Positions 17,146-25,823 of a DNA stretch of 64,000 nucleotides are shown here, one piece after another. The stretch covers positions 1-64,000 of the forward strand of contig NZ_AVQI01000030.1 in assembly GCF_000468115.1 (NCBI RefSeq), in the 5' to 3' direction. A program made the translations under genes and the position numbers. Under the pieces are notes generated by a model. It saw only the letters and a program-made list of their open reading frames with translations. It was not told the origin of the DNA and ran no database searches. Each line of letters starts with the position of its first letter. The first letter of the stretch is position 1. This DNA comes from Treponema socranskii subsp. socranskii VPI DR56BR1116 = ATCC 35536 (lineage in GTDB: Bacteria > Spirochaetota > Spirochaetia > Treponematales > Treponemataceae).

Positions 17146-19143
17146 ATGCGCAAATTTCACGTAGTGTCTCCGTACGAACCGGCGGGCGACCAAAAACAGG
17201 CGATCGACGCGCTTGCCGAAGGTTTTTTACGCGGCGACAAATACCAAACGCTCAAAGGCGTAACCGGAAGCGGCAAAACCTTTACGATGGCGAAAATCAT
17301 CGAACGCGTGCAGCGTCCGACGCTCATCATCAGCCACAATAAAACCCTTTCCGCGCAGCTGTATCGCGAGTTTAAAAGTTTTTTCCCCGACAACGCCGTC
17401 GAATACTTCGTTTCATACTACGATTATTATCAGCCGGAAGCATACGTGCCCGCACGGGATTTGTATATAGAAAAAGACGCGTCGATAAACGATGAAATCG
17501 ACCGGATGCGCTTGGCTGCAACGTACAGCCTTATGGAGCGGCGCGACGTCGTCGTCGTTGCAACGGTGTCGTGCATCTACGGTCTGGGTATGCCGGACTT
17601 ATACAAAGAGATGCGCGTACACATCGAAAAGGGAGAATCGCGCACTACACATACGATCGCAGAAGAACTTATTGCGCTGCAGTACAAGCGCAACGACGCC
17701 GTATTGGAGCGGGGCAATTTCAGAATCCGCGGCGACGTCATGGAAATCTTTCCGGCGTATATGGAAACGGACGAAGCGTATAAAATCGAATTCGATTGGG
17801 ATGAAGTCGCAAAGATAAAGCGCTTCAACGTGATGACGGGAAAGACGATCGAAGATTTGGACGAAACGGTCATCTACCCCGCACGCCACTTTGTCGTACC
17901 GCACGAACTGCTCGTCGCCGCAACCGAGCGCATACAAAGGGAACTCGACGCTCGCCTCGCCGAACTTGAAGCGCAAAAAAAACCGCTCGAATACGAACGC
18001 CTCAAAACGCGCACGACGTACGATATCGAAATGATGAAAGAGATGGGCTACTGTCCGGGCATCGAAAACTATTCCGCACCGATCACGGGACGAAAAACGG
18101 GAGAGCATCCTGCGACGCTCCTCCACTATTTTCCCGACGATTTTTTGTGCATGCTCGACGAAGCGCACGTCACCGTCCCGCAGCTCGGCGCGATGTACGA
18201 AGGAGATCGGAGCCGAAAACAAAACCTCGTCGATTTCGGTTTCCGCCTGCCGAGCGCGCTCGATAATCGCCCGCTCAAGTTTGCCGAATTTTCCGCAAAG
18301 CTCAACCAAGTCATCTACGTGAGCGCAACGCCCCGCAAAGAAGAAGTAAAACAGAGCACGCAAGTGGTCGAACAGCTCATCAGACCCACCGGCCTTCTCG
18401 ACCCGATCGTCGACGTGCGCCCGAGCGAAGGCCAGATGGAAGACATCTACAACGAAATCAAAAAGCGCATCGCAAAAAACGAACGCAGTCTCGTTCTGAC
18501 GCTGACAAAAAAAATGGCCGAAGATTTGACCGACTACCTGCTCGGTCTTTCGCTCAAAGTAAAATACATTCACTCCGAAGTCGAAACTTTCGAGCGCGTC
18601 GAATTATTAAAAGGGCTGCGTGCGGGAGAGTTCGACGTACTCATCGGCATCAACCTTTTGCGCGAAGGGATCGATTTGCCGGAAGTATCGTTTATCGCGA
18701 TCCTCGATGCCGATAAAATCGGATTTTTGAGATCGGCGACGAGCTTGATCCAAATCATCGGACGGGCGGCGCGGAATGCGGATGGAACGGTCGTCATGTA
18801 TGCGGACAGGATGAGCGATGCGATGCAGGAAGCGCTGAACGAAACGAAACACCGGCGCGAAATTCAGGAAGCGTACAACAAAGAACACGGCATTACGCCG
18901 AAAACGATCGCAAAAGCGGTCGAAGATATTTTAGTGCACGAAGAAAAAGAAGCCGAAGAAACGGCGGCGGTCGAACTGGCCGTCCTCAAAAAAAGCGCGA
19001 ACCTCTTTGTGCCTTCTCAGCGCAAAAAGCTTATCGCCGCTCTTAAAAATGAAATGGCGGAAGCTGCCGACCGTCTCGAATACGAAAAGGCCGCCGTCAT
19101 CCGCGATCAGATACGCGACATCGAAAATCAATACGGAACATAA
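17146..19143 (+). CDS. uvrB: Excinuclease ABC subunit B
   Basis: UvrB is the damage-verifying helicase-like subunit of nucleotide excision repair. The 665 aa protein has Walker A GVTGSGKTFT (about residues 39-48), the beta-hairpin region FVSYYDYYQPEAYVPARD, helicase motifs including LDEAHVTVPQ and IIGRAARNADG, and a C-terminal UVR motif (LEYEKAAVIRDQIRDIE) that binds UvrA or UvrC. It is full length and stands alone, between a leaderless promoter and a hairpin. Confidence 0.98.
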   Translation: MRKFHVVSPYEPAGDQKQAIDALAEGFLRGDKYQTLKGVTGSGKTFTMAKIIERVQRPTLIISHNKTLSAQLYREFKSFFPDNAVEYFVSYYDYYQPEAYVPARDLYIEKDASINDEIDRMRLAATYSLMERRDVVVVATVSCIYGLGMPDLYKEMRVHIEKGESRTTHTIAEELIALQYKRNDAVLERGNFRIRGDVMEIFPAYMETDEAYKIEFDWDEVAKIKRFNVMTGKTIEDLDETVIYPARHFVVPHELLVAATERIQRELDARLAELEAQKKPLEYERLKTRTTYDIEMMKEMGYCPGIENYSAPITGRKTGEHPATLLHYFPDDFLCMLDEAHVTVPQLGAMYEGDRSRKQNLVDFGFRLPSALDNRPLKFAEFSAKLNQVIYVSATPRKEEVKQSTQVVEQLIRPTGLLDPIVDVRPSEGQMEDIYNEIKKRIAKNERSLVLTLTKKMAEDLTDYLLGLSLKVKYIHSEVETFERVELLKGLRAGEFDVLIGINLLREGIDLPEVSFIAILDADKIGFLRSATSLIQIIGRAARNADGTVVMYADRMSDAMQEALNETKHRREIQEAYNKEHGITPKTIAKAVEDILVHEEKEAEETAAVELAVLKKSANLFVPSQRKKLIAALKNEMAEAADRLEYEKAAVIRDQIRDIENQYGT

Positions 19144-19148
19144 AAAAA

Positions 19149-19173
19149 CCGCCGAACGCGAATCGATCGGCGG
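19149..19173. terminator. Bidirectional terminator between uvrB and hemerythrin gene
   Basis: CCGCCG (19149-19154) pairs with CGGCGG (19168-19173). On the minus strand the hairpin is followed by seven T, a strong terminator for the hemerythrin gene; on the plus strand caatttt follows. Confidence 0.75.
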
Positions 19174-19220
19174 CAATTTTGATAAGGATCGAAACGGAAA
19201 CGGTCACTTTCCGCTGCGCT

Positions 19221-19646
19221 TTACTGCTGCTCCAATTTTTGCGAAACGAATTTACCCCAAATGCGGTCGGCGCGCGCGATGTGCATTAAAACCCAGTTTA
19301 CGATAAAAGAATAAAATTTGAGCGCATCATCCTGAGTACCGCCGTCGAGTTTGCGGACCTGTATTTCGACTTCCCGCACAAACGCGTCATGCGCAACCTT
19401 ATGCGTACTCGTCGCGGGATAACCGTACTTTGCCATAAATTTTTCTTCTTCGGTAAAGTGGTAAACGGTGTAATCGGTCAATGATTTAAGCACTTTCGAC
19501 ATCTTCAGTTTATAATCTTCGGGAGATCCTTCCACTGCATCATAGAGCTCGTTTGCAATAGCGAGCAGCCGCTTATGTTGACCGTCTATCTCCGGTATAT
19601 TCAAAAGATAGGAATCGTCCCACTGAACCTTTGCAACCTTTTCCAT
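19221..19646 (-). CDS. Bacteriohemerythrin
   Basis: The 141 aa protein is a four-helix hemerythrin that binds O2 at a non-haem di-iron site. Ligand motifs are in order: DGQHKRLLAIANELYDAV, YHFTEEEKFMAKYGYP, THKVAHDAFVREV and WVLMHIARADRIW. In anaerobes such single-domain forms are thought to sequester or sense oxygen. It has a GGGAG site before the ATG. It follows the small membrane protein gene at 19664 and is probably co-transcribed with it. Confidence 0.94.
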   Translation of the reverse strand: MEKVAKVQWDDSYLLNIPEIDGQHKRLLAIANELYDAVEGSPEDYKLKMSKVLKSLTDYTVYHFTEEEKFMAKYGYPATSTHKVAHDAFVREVEIQVRKLDGGTQDDALKFYSFIVNWVLMHIARADRIWGKFVSQKLEQQ

Positions 19647-19663
19647 AGCATACTCCCATTAAT

Positions 19664-19852
19664 TTAGAGACCCTTTAAAACAGAACTCACCGCAAGCAAA
19701 GCGCCGCCTGCAAACGTGAGCCAATAATAGCAGCGACCCTGCTGCAAAAAGCCGAGATTGATTCGTCCCATCAACATGACGCTGATAAAGCCGACGGCTA
19801 TCAATACAACGGCGATCCACCATGTCGTCGATTTCGGCGCATTTGTTTTCAT
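19664..19852 (-). CDS. Small two-helix membrane protein
   Basis: The 62 aa product has two hydrophobic segments (WWIAVVLIAVGFISVMLM and YYWLTFAGGALLAVSSVL) with a short loop between. A GAGAGG site lies six bases before the ATG. The family is not recognised. It sits 17 bases ahead of the hemerythrin gene, so a link to oxygen handling is plausible but only inferred. Confidence 0.65.
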   Translation of the reverse strand: MKTNAPKSTTWWIAVVLIAVGFISVMLMGRINLGFLQQGRCYYWLTFAGGALLAVSSVLKGL

Positions 19853-19952
19853 GTTATACCTCTCAAGATGATTTTCAGCACCCGCTGATTTTTTATCATA
19901 ACTACATTTTCAAATCATGTCAAACGCCTTTTATATGAAATATATTTTTTAC

Positions 19953-20009
19953 TTGACTAAAAACGCTATATCTGGTAGCATCACTCATAATAGGCGCTAT
20001 ATATAGCGC
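19953..20009 (+). promoter_or_regulatory. nrdDG promoter with two NrdR boxes
   Basis: TTGACT (19953-19958), 17 bases, TAGCAT (19976-19981) with TGG before it as an extended -10. Box 1 ACGCTATATCTGGTAG (19963-19978) overlaps the -10. Box 2 GCGCTATATATAGCGC (19994-20009) is a perfect palindrome. Their starts are 31 bases apart, three helical turns, which is the arrangement known for NrdR, the ATP/dATP-sensing repressor of ribonucleotide reductase genes. The nrdR gene itself is not in the window. Confidence 0.75.
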
Positions 20010-20066
20010 TAAAACTATATCGATATCAATTTTATATCGATTTCACCGAAAATATCAGGGGAATAT

Positions 20067-22229
20067 ATGAAAATCATAAAACGAAGCGGCGCGGAAGTTC
20101 CGTTCGACCGATCGAAGATAACCGTTGCGATTTCAAAAGCGAATGTTCAAGTGCCGGAAACCGAGCGCCTCACACAAGCTCAAATCGATTCCGTTGCCGA
20201 TGACATCGAAATCGAATGCGCGAGAGGCGGACACGCGCTCGACGTCGAAACGATTCAGGACCGCGTCGAAAACGGTATCATGAGGTGCGGTGCATACAAC
20301 GTCGCAAAAACCTATATCACGTACCGCTACCGCCATGCGCTCATGAGAAAAGCGAACACGACGGACGCGCAGATTTTAAGTTTGCTCGACGAAAACAACG
20401 AAGAAGTCAAGCAGGAAAACTCGAATAAAAATCCGACAGTCGTCAGCGTCCAGCGCGACTATATGGCCGGAGAAGTGAGCAAAGACATCACGAGGCGCTT
20501 TTTGCTCGACGAAGATATCGCAAAAGCGCACGCCGAAGGCATCATCCACTTTCACGACGCCGACTATTTTGCGCAGCACATGCACAATTGCGACCTCGTC
20601 AATCTCGAAGACATGCTGCAAAACGGCACGGTCATCAGCAATACGAAAATCGACCGGCCTCATTCGTTTTCAACCGCGTGCAATATCGCGACGCAAATCA
20701 TCGCTCAAGTTGCAAGCTGTCAGTACGGCGGCCAGAGCATTTCGCTTGCACACCTCGCGCCCTTTGTAGACGTGAGCCGCAAAAAAATCGAAAAAGAAAC
20801 GAAAGAGATGATCGCGACGACGAAGCTTTCCGTAACGGATGAGCAATTTTCATACATCGTCGAAAACCGTCTGCGCGATGAAATAAAGCGGGGCGTGCAA
20901 ACGATCCAATACCAAGTGATTACGCTGATGACGACGAACGGACAGGCGCCCTTCGTCACGGTCTTTATGTATTTGAACGAAGCGAAGAGCGCGCAGGAAA
21001 AATCGGACTTGGCGCTCATCATCGAAGAAACGCTCAAACAGCGCTATCAGGGCGTCAAAAACGAAGCTGGTGCGTGGATTACGCCCGCCTTCCCGAAACT
21101 CATTTACGTGCTCGAAGACGACAACGTCGAGCGCAATTCGAAATATTATTATCTCACCGAGCTTGCTGCAAAGTGTTCGGCACGGCGTCTCGTGCCCGAT
21201 TACATTTCCGAAAAGAAAATGCTCGAACTCAAAGAGGGCAACTGCTATCCGTGCATGGGCTGCCGCTCTTTCCTCACGGTTTATCGCGACGAAAACGGCA
21301 AGCCGAAATTTTACGGCCGCTTTAACCAAGGCGTTGTTACGCTGAACCTCGTCGATGTCGCCTGCTCTTCGGGCGGCGATACGGAACAATTTTGGCGCAT
21401 TATGGACGAGCGGCTTGAGTTGTGCCGCCGCGCGCTCATGATCCGCCACAAGCGCCTTCTCGGAACGAAAAGCGATGCGGCTCCGATTCTGTGGCAAAAC
21501 GGAGCGATCGCGCGCCTGGCAAAGGGTGAAAAAATCGATAAGCTTTTGTTCGACGGCTATTCGACGATTTCGCTCGGATACGCGGGACTCTGCGAATGCG
21601 TGCGCTATATGACAGGAAAATCGCACACCGATCCCGAAGCGACGCCCTTTGCACTGGAAATCATGCACCGCTTAAACGATGCGTGCGCCGAATGGAAAAA
21701 AGAAACGACGATCGCCTTTTCGCTGTACGGCACGCCGCTTGAAAGCACGACGTATAAATTCGCCAAGTGTTTAAAACAGCGCTTCGGCATCATCCCCGGC
21801 GTTACCGATAAAAACTATATCACCAACAGCTACCACGTGCACGTCACCGAGCCGATAGACGCGTTTGCAAAGCTGACATTCGAATCGCAGTTCCAAGAGC
21901 TTTCTCCCGGAGGTGCGGTCAGCTATGTCGAAGTGCCGAACATGGAAAATAATATGGAAGCGGTTATGACGCTTTTAAAACATATCTACAACAATATCAT
22001 GTACGCGGAGCTCAATACGAAAAGCGATTTTTGCCAAAGCTGCGGCTTTACCGGCGAAATTCATATCGCTTCCGATACCGACGGCAAGCTCGTGTGGGAA
22101 TGCCCTGCCTGCGGCAACCGCGATCAGGCGAAGATGAACGTAGCGCGCCGTACTTGCGGCTATATCGGCACGCAGTACTGGAATCAGGGACGCACGCAGG
22201 AAATAAAAGAGCGCGTGCTGCACTTATAA
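20067..22229 (+). CDS. nrdD: Anaerobic ribonucleoside-triphosphate reductase
   Basis: NrdD makes dNTPs from NTPs under anaerobic conditions using a glycyl radical. The 720 aa protein has an N-terminal ATP-cone (MKIIKRSGAEVPFDRSKITVAISKAN), the catalytic barrel, a C-terminal zinc site (CQSCGF and CPACGN) and the glycyl-radical motif RRTCGYIGT near the end. An AGGGGA site precedes the ATG. It overlaps nrdG by one base and is under paired NrdR boxes. Confidence 0.98.
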   Translation: MKIIKRSGAEVPFDRSKITVAISKANVQVPETERLTQAQIDSVADDIEIECARGGHALDVETIQDRVENGIMRCGAYNVAKTYITYRYRHALMRKANTTDAQILSLLDENNEEVKQENSNKNPTVVSVQRDYMAGEVSKDITRRFLLDEDIAKAHAEGIIHFHDADYFAQHMHNCDLVNLEDMLQNGTVISNTKIDRPHSFSTACNIATQIIAQVASCQYGGQSISLAHLAPFVDVSRKKIEKETKEMIATTKLSVTDEQFSYIVENRLRDEIKRGVQTIQYQVITLMTTNGQAPFVTVFMYLNEAKSAQEKSDLALIIEETLKQRYQGVKNEAGAWITPAFPKLIYVLEDDNVERNSKYYYLTELAAKCSARRLVPDYISEKKMLELKEGNCYPCMGCRSFLTVYRDENGKPKFYGRFNQGVVTLNLVDVACSSGGDTEQFWRIMDERLELCRRALMIRHKRLLGTKSDAAPILWQNGAIARLAKGEKIDKLLFDGYSTISLGYAGLCECVRYMTGKSHTDPEATPFALEIMHRLNDACAEWKKETTIAFSLYGTPLESTTYKFAKCLKQRFGIIPGVTDKNYITNSYHVHVTEPIDAFAKLTFESQFQELSPGGAVSYVEVPNMENNMEAVMTLLKHIYNNIMYAELNTKSDFCQSCGFTGEIHIASDTDGKLVWECPACGNRDQAKMNVARRTCGYIGTQYWNQGRTQEIKERVLHL

Positions 22230-22723
22230 TGTACTACGGCGCTATCAAAAAAACGGATGTGGCCGACGGAGAAGGAGTACGCGTTTCGCTCTTCGTCTCC
22301 GGCTGCCGCAACTGCTGCAAGGGATGCTTTCAAAAAGAAACGTGGGATTTCCTCTACGGCAAGGAATTTACAAAGGAAACCGAAGATGAAATCCTCTGCG
22401 CCCTCGAACCAGATTATATCGCGGGTCTTACCGTGCTCGGAGGAGAGCCCTTCGAAGAAGAAAACCAGCGGGATATCCTCCCCTTTTTGCGCCGCGTCAA
22501 AAAAGCCTTTCCGCACAAAACGATATGGTGCTACACGGGCTACGTGTATGAAGCGGATTTGCTTTCCGGCGGACGGAAACACTGCGAAGCGACGGACGAA
22601 ATGCTCTCCCTCATCGACGTACTCATCGACGGACCTTTTATCGAAGAAGAGCGGGACATAACGCTCGCGTTCCGAGGTTCTCGAAACCAGCGCATCCTGT
22701 ATTTGAAAAACCGCAGCCGGTAA
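22229..22723 (+). CDS. nrdG: Anaerobic RNR-activating radical SAM protein
   Basis: The 164 aa protein cleaves S-adenosylmethionine to install the glycyl radical on NrdD. SGCRNCCKGCF holds the radical SAM CxxxCxxC cluster; GGEPFEEEN is the GGE motif. The real start is the ATG in TAATG, where the nrdD stop and nrdG start share one base. A longer open frame upstream of it lies inside nrdD and is not used. Confidence 0.95.
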   Translation: MYYGAIKKTDVADGEGVRVSLFVSGCRNCCKGCFQKETWDFLYGKEFTKETEDEILCALEPDYIAGLTVLGGEPFEEENQRDILPFLRRVKKAFPHKTIWCYTGYVYEADLLSGGRKHCEATDEMLSLIDVLIDGPFIEEERDITLAFRGSRNQRILYLKNRSR

Positions 22724-22804
22724 ATTGCCGTCCGCATATTTTTAGGCCGAATGTCGCGTTTTTCAAAATGCGTTGTTTTTACAACGTATTCATTCTTTAA
22801 AAAG

Positions 22805-22835
22805 CGGTATAATTTAACAAGATTGAATTATACCG
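22805..22835 (+). promoter_or_regulatory. Inverted repeat with embedded -10 upstream of the ferredoxin gene
   Basis: CGGTATAATT (22805-22814) and AATTATACCG (22826-22835) are perfect 10-base arms with 11 bases between. TATAAT lies inside the left arm. No -35 fits, so activation by a bound regulator is possible. A second small repeat, cgttgt/acaacg, lies at 22773-22788. Confidence 0.5.
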
Positions 22836-22896
22836 ATAAAACAACGTTCGCTCAAAAACGCTTGTTAATTAACACGAAAACTTTTACGGAAAAATT

Positions 22897-23724
22897 ATGA
22901 AACGGCAAATCATTCATATCGATCGGGAAAAATGCAACGGCTGCGGCGCCTGCGTGACCGCATGCCACGAAGGAGCTATCGCCATGGTAGACGGCAAAGC
23001 GAAACTCATCCGCGACGATTACTGCGACGGCATGGGAGACTGTCTCCCCGAATGCCCGACGGGGGCTATCACTTTTGAAGAGAGGGAAGCCGCAGCCTAC
23101 GATGAAAAAGCGGTTGAAGTTCACAAAGCCGCGCGCGCCGCCCTTCACGCGCGGCAGGAAGAGTGCAGCCCCGAAAGAAGTTTCCATCGTGCGGGAGGAT
23201 GTCCCGGATCCGCTTCGCGCACCTTCGATCGAGATGCCGCATCTCCCCTGCATGAGCACCGTCCGACTGCCTGTCCGGGTTCCGCACTCCGATCGTTTGA
23301 TCGGGAAGGCGCCGACGCTTCGCCCTTCCCGTCTTTTCAAGCGATGCCCGTCCCCTCATCGCAGCTTCGGCAGTGGCCGGTACAGATCAAACTCGCCCCG
23401 CTCCGCGCTCCGTATTTCGACGGCGCGCATCTTTTGATCGCGGCGGACTGCACCGCTTACGCATACGGAAATTTTCACAACGATTTTATCAAAGGTAAAA
23501 CGACGCTCATCGGCTGTCCGAAACTCGACGAAGGCGACTACACGGAAAAGCTTGCTGCGATTATCGGTGAAAACAATATCAAAAGCCTCACCGTCGTCCG
23601 CATGGAAGTACCCTGCTGCGGCGGCATCGAAAACGCTGCGGTAAACGCGCTTAAAGCGAGCGGAAAATTTATTCCGTGGCACGTCGTCACCGTTTCATGC
23701 GACGGCCGTATTTCGGACGAATAA
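22897..23724 (+). CDS. 4Fe-4S ferredoxin-domain protein with repeat linker
   Basis: The 275 aa protein opens with two 4Fe-4S motifs: CNGCGACVTACHEGAI and CDGMGDCLPECPTGAI (residues about 13-58). A low-complexity linker (about 85-155) contains an imperfect duplication, CPGSASRTFDRD and CPGSALRSFDRE. The C-terminal part has DCTAYAYGNFHNDF, CPKLDEGDYTEKL and VPCCGG, a cysteine-rich alpha/beta region found in clostridial ferredoxin-like proteins of unknown role. It is probably an electron carrier or redox sensor in the cytoplasm. It stands alone; the ribosome binding site is weak (acggaa). Confidence 0.8.
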   Translation: MKRQIIHIDREKCNGCGACVTACHEGAIAMVDGKAKLIRDDYCDGMGDCLPECPTGAITFEEREAAAYDEKAVEVHKAARAALHARQEECSPERSFHRAGGCPGSASRTFDRDAASPLHEHRPTACPGSALRSFDREGADASPFPSFQAMPVPSSQLRQWPVQIKLAPLRAPYFDGAHLLIAADCTAYAYGNFHNDFIKGKTTLIGCPKLDEGDYTEKLAAIIGENNIKSLTVVRMEVPCCGGIENAAVNALKASGKFIPWHVVTVSCDGRISDE

Positions 23725-23741
23725 AAATAAGCGCGGTGTTA

Positions 23742-23770
23742 TTGCGGAACTTGAGCGATAAAAGTATGAT
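23742..23770 (+). promoter_or_regulatory. Promoter of the DUF488 gene, leaderless geometry
   Basis: TTGCGG (23742-23747), 17 bases, TATGAT (23765-23770), 9 bases, ATG at 23780. The box rules out the ATG at 23771 as the start. Confidence 0.6.
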
Positions 23771-23779
23771 ATGGTAACT

Positions 23780-24148
23780 ATGAAAGGAAAATTGCTTATC
23801 AAACGGGTATATCTTCCCGCATCGGACGATGACGGAGAACGCTGTCTCGTAGACCGCCTGTGGCCGCGAGGATTAAAAAAAGAAAATGCCGCCATCGACG
23901 GTTGGCTCAAAGATATCGCGCCGTCGAACGAAATTCGAAAAGATTTCAATCACGAACCGGAAAAATTTCCGATGTTTCGTGCCGCATACAAAAAAGAACT
24001 TTCAAAAAACGAGGGAGCAAAACAATTTGCACTCGAATGCGCGGAAAAGCTCAAAACGAAAAACGTAACGCTGCTCTACGGCGCCAAGGATGCCGAACAC
24101 AATAACGCCGTCGTACTCCGCGATTGGATTTTGCAAAAAATTACATAG
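23780..24148 (+). CDS. DUF488 family protein
   Basis: The 122 aa protein has the typical DUF488 order: IKRVYLP, DGERCLVDRLWPRGLKKENAAIDGWLKDIAPS, RKDFNHEPEKFPMFRAAYKKEL, VTLLYGAKDAEHNNAVVL. The biochemical role of the family is not established. A promoter directly in front sets the start at 23780. It is convergent with gntP. Confidence 0.9.
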   Translation: MKGKLLIKRVYLPASDDDGERCLVDRLWPRGLKKENAAIDGWLKDIAPSNEIRKDFNHEPEKFPMFRAAYKKELSKNEGAKQFALECAEKLKTKNVTLLYGAKDAEHNNAVVLRDWILQKIT

Positions 24149-24201
24149 GTCGAATTTCGAGTTTTAAAAGTATTATCTAAACAAATGTATGCTTTCGGCG
24201 G
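24149..24201 (+). repeat. Interspersed repeat, copy 2
   Basis: Runs from cgaatttcgagttttaaaag through atgctttcggcgg, directly after the DUF488 stop. About four of every five bases match copy 1 at 13196-13241, counting by eye. Confidence 0.5.
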
Positions 24202-24220
24202 TGCCACGGATTGCGAAAAG

Positions 24221-24280
24221 ACGGGAGCAAGGCCGGCTCAAACGCTGTTAGCTTTTAACACGGCCCCGTCTCCCGTTTTT
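24221..24280 (+). terminator. Forked terminator between the DUF488 gene and gntP
   Basis: Outer arms acgggag (24221-24227) and ctcccgt (24270-24276) are followed by T. An inner hairpin tgtta-gcttt-taaca sits in the loop. Confidence 0.6.
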
Positions 24281-24282
24281 CA

Positions 24283-25674
24283 TCAATGCAGGAAAAGAGA
24301 AAGGATGAATATTTCAATAACGCCTGCGATACCGAGCACGAGCGTACCGAGCGTCTGCGTTTTATAGCCGCGTTCGGGCGACATGGCACCGAAGTTCGTG
24401 ACCACCCAGAAGTACGAATCGTTCGCGTGACTTACGGTCATAGCACCGGCGCCGATCGCCATACACGCGAGAGCCGCCCGTACCGGAGAATCGAGGCCGA
24501 GTACCGGAAGCAGCGGCGCGATGATGCCCGCAGAAGTCACGAGCGCGACGGTCGAAGAGCCTTGAGCCGTTTTCAAAATCGCCGAGAGGATAAACGGGAA
24601 AAAAATACCCATCGTCTGAAGCACCGTCGCGTGTATTTTGATATAGTTTACCATATCGGAGGACGCGATAACTTTTCCGAGCACGCCGCCGGCAGCAGTG
24701 ATAAACAGGATCGGGCCGGTCACTTTGAGTGTTTCTTCCACGATCGCATAAAAATCCTTTATTTTATCGGCAAGCTTGAGCTGCAGCACCGCAAAGGCAG
24801 TACCCACGCCGAGCGCGATAACCGGAGTTCCGAGAAATTTAACAATATCGATTCCGAAGCCTTTCATCTTTGCCATCGTAACGATAGAGGATGCCGCCAT
24901 GAGGATAACGGGAACGACGATCGGTGCGAGCGCGTTAAAACCGTTCGGAAGTTTTTTAAATTCGGCGACGAGCTGTTCGTAGCTTTTCGTCACCTGCCCC
25001 GCATCGGCTTCATCGTCTGCACGGACGCGGGCGCCGATATATTTGGCAAAAAAATAGCCTGCGATAAGCGGCAAAATAGAACACAGCGCGCCCATACCCA
25101 TGACGAGCAAAAGGTTATCGCCGATACCGAGCGTATTCGCTGCAGCGATAGGACCCGGCGTCGGCGGGATAAATACGTGCGAAATATACAAACCGAACGA
25201 AAGCCCCGCCGTCATCGCGACGGAAGAAGCGGCGGTTCTGTTGACAAGCGCTTTGCGGATGGGGTTCAAGATGACAAAGCCCGAATCGCAAAATACCGGA
25301 ATGGAAACGACCCAGCCCATAAGTTCTACGGCGAGAACGGGATGATTTTTTCCGACGAGATGAATGATCATATCGGCGAGCTTCAGTGCAGCTCCCGTTT
25401 TTTCAAGCACCGATCCGATGAGCGCGCCGAGGATGATGACGATGCCGATACTCGTAAAGGTACCGGCAAAGCCCGCTCCGATGACGTTTGCAAGTCCCTG
25501 CACCGTTTTTCCGTCGGCGGTTTTCACGTTGACGAGCGGAATGCCGGCGATCAAACCGAGCAGCAACGAAATGCACATGATCGAAATAAAGGGGTGAATT
25601 TTAAATTTTGAGATCGCAAACACCATGACGATGATCGCAATGACAAAAACGAAAATAAACGGTAAGCCTGTCAT
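24283..25674 (-). CDS. GntP-family gluconate/organic acid permease
   Basis: The 463 aa protein is hydrophobic throughout with about 12 to 14 membrane segments. It follows the GntP family: HPFISIMCISLLLGLIAGIP, EKTGAALKLADMIIHLVGKNHPVLA, and FILSAILKTAQGSSTVALVTSAGII, with the family-typical KTAQGSSTVA stretch and GAMTVSHANDSYFWVV near the end. It would import gluconate or a related sugar acid by proton symport; the exact substrate cannot be read. An AAAGGA site sits eight bases before the ATG at 25674. The upstream in-frame ATG at 25683 overlaps this site and is unlikely. Confidence 0.93.
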   Translation of the reverse strand: MTGLPFIFVFVIAIIVMVFAISKFKIHPFISIMCISLLLGLIAGIPLVNVKTADGKTVQGLANVIGAGFAGTFTSIGIVIILGALIGSVLEKTGAALKLADMIIHLVGKNHPVLAVELMGWVVSIPVFCDSGFVILNPIRKALVNRTAASSVAMTAGLSFGLYISHVFIPPTPGPIAAANTLGIGDNLLLVMGMGALCSILPLIAGYFFAKYIGARVRADDEADAGQVTKSYEQLVAEFKKLPNGFNALAPIVVPVILMAASSIVTMAKMKGFGIDIVKFLGTPVIALGVGTAFAVLQLKLADKIKDFYAIVEETLKVTGPILFITAAGGVLGKVIASSDMVNYIKIHATVLQTMGIFFPFILSAILKTAQGSSTVALVTSAGIIAPLLPVLGLDSPVRAALACMAIGAGAMTVSHANDSYFWVVTNFGAMSPERGYKTQTLGTLVLGIAGVIEIFILSLFLH

Positions 25675-25787
25675 GTATAACATCCTTTTTTTGCAATTAT
25701 ACTAACACGAGTTTTTCGATTTTGCAAGAATTTTTTTACGGAAAGCGCCTGTCGGGATCGTACGGAATAATAACGGTTCGCGACACG

Positions 25788-25816
25788 AAAAAGCGGCGCC
25801 GCAGCTTTTGTGCGGC
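25788..25816 (-). terminator. Probable terminator of the tRNA gene
   Basis: On the minus strand GCCGCA-caaaagc-TGCGGC is followed by gccgc and then five T. The rest of 25675-25823 holds the gntP promoter region (TATAAT or TAGTAT near 25697, TTGCAA upstream). Confidence 0.4.
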
Positions 25817-25823
25817 ATCCGAT

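Noticed and set aside
17599-18573. Minus-strand 324-codon frame inside uvrB
   Set aside because: Shadow of a highly conserved gene; no start signal or family match.
22031-22228. N-terminal extension of nrdG
   Set aside because: It lies inside nrdD in another frame; the TAATG junction gives a normal NrdG start.
24286-25611. Plus-strand 441-codon frame opposite gntP
   Set aside because: The translation is rich in Arg, His and Asp with no hydrophobic core, the mirror image of a membrane protein gene.
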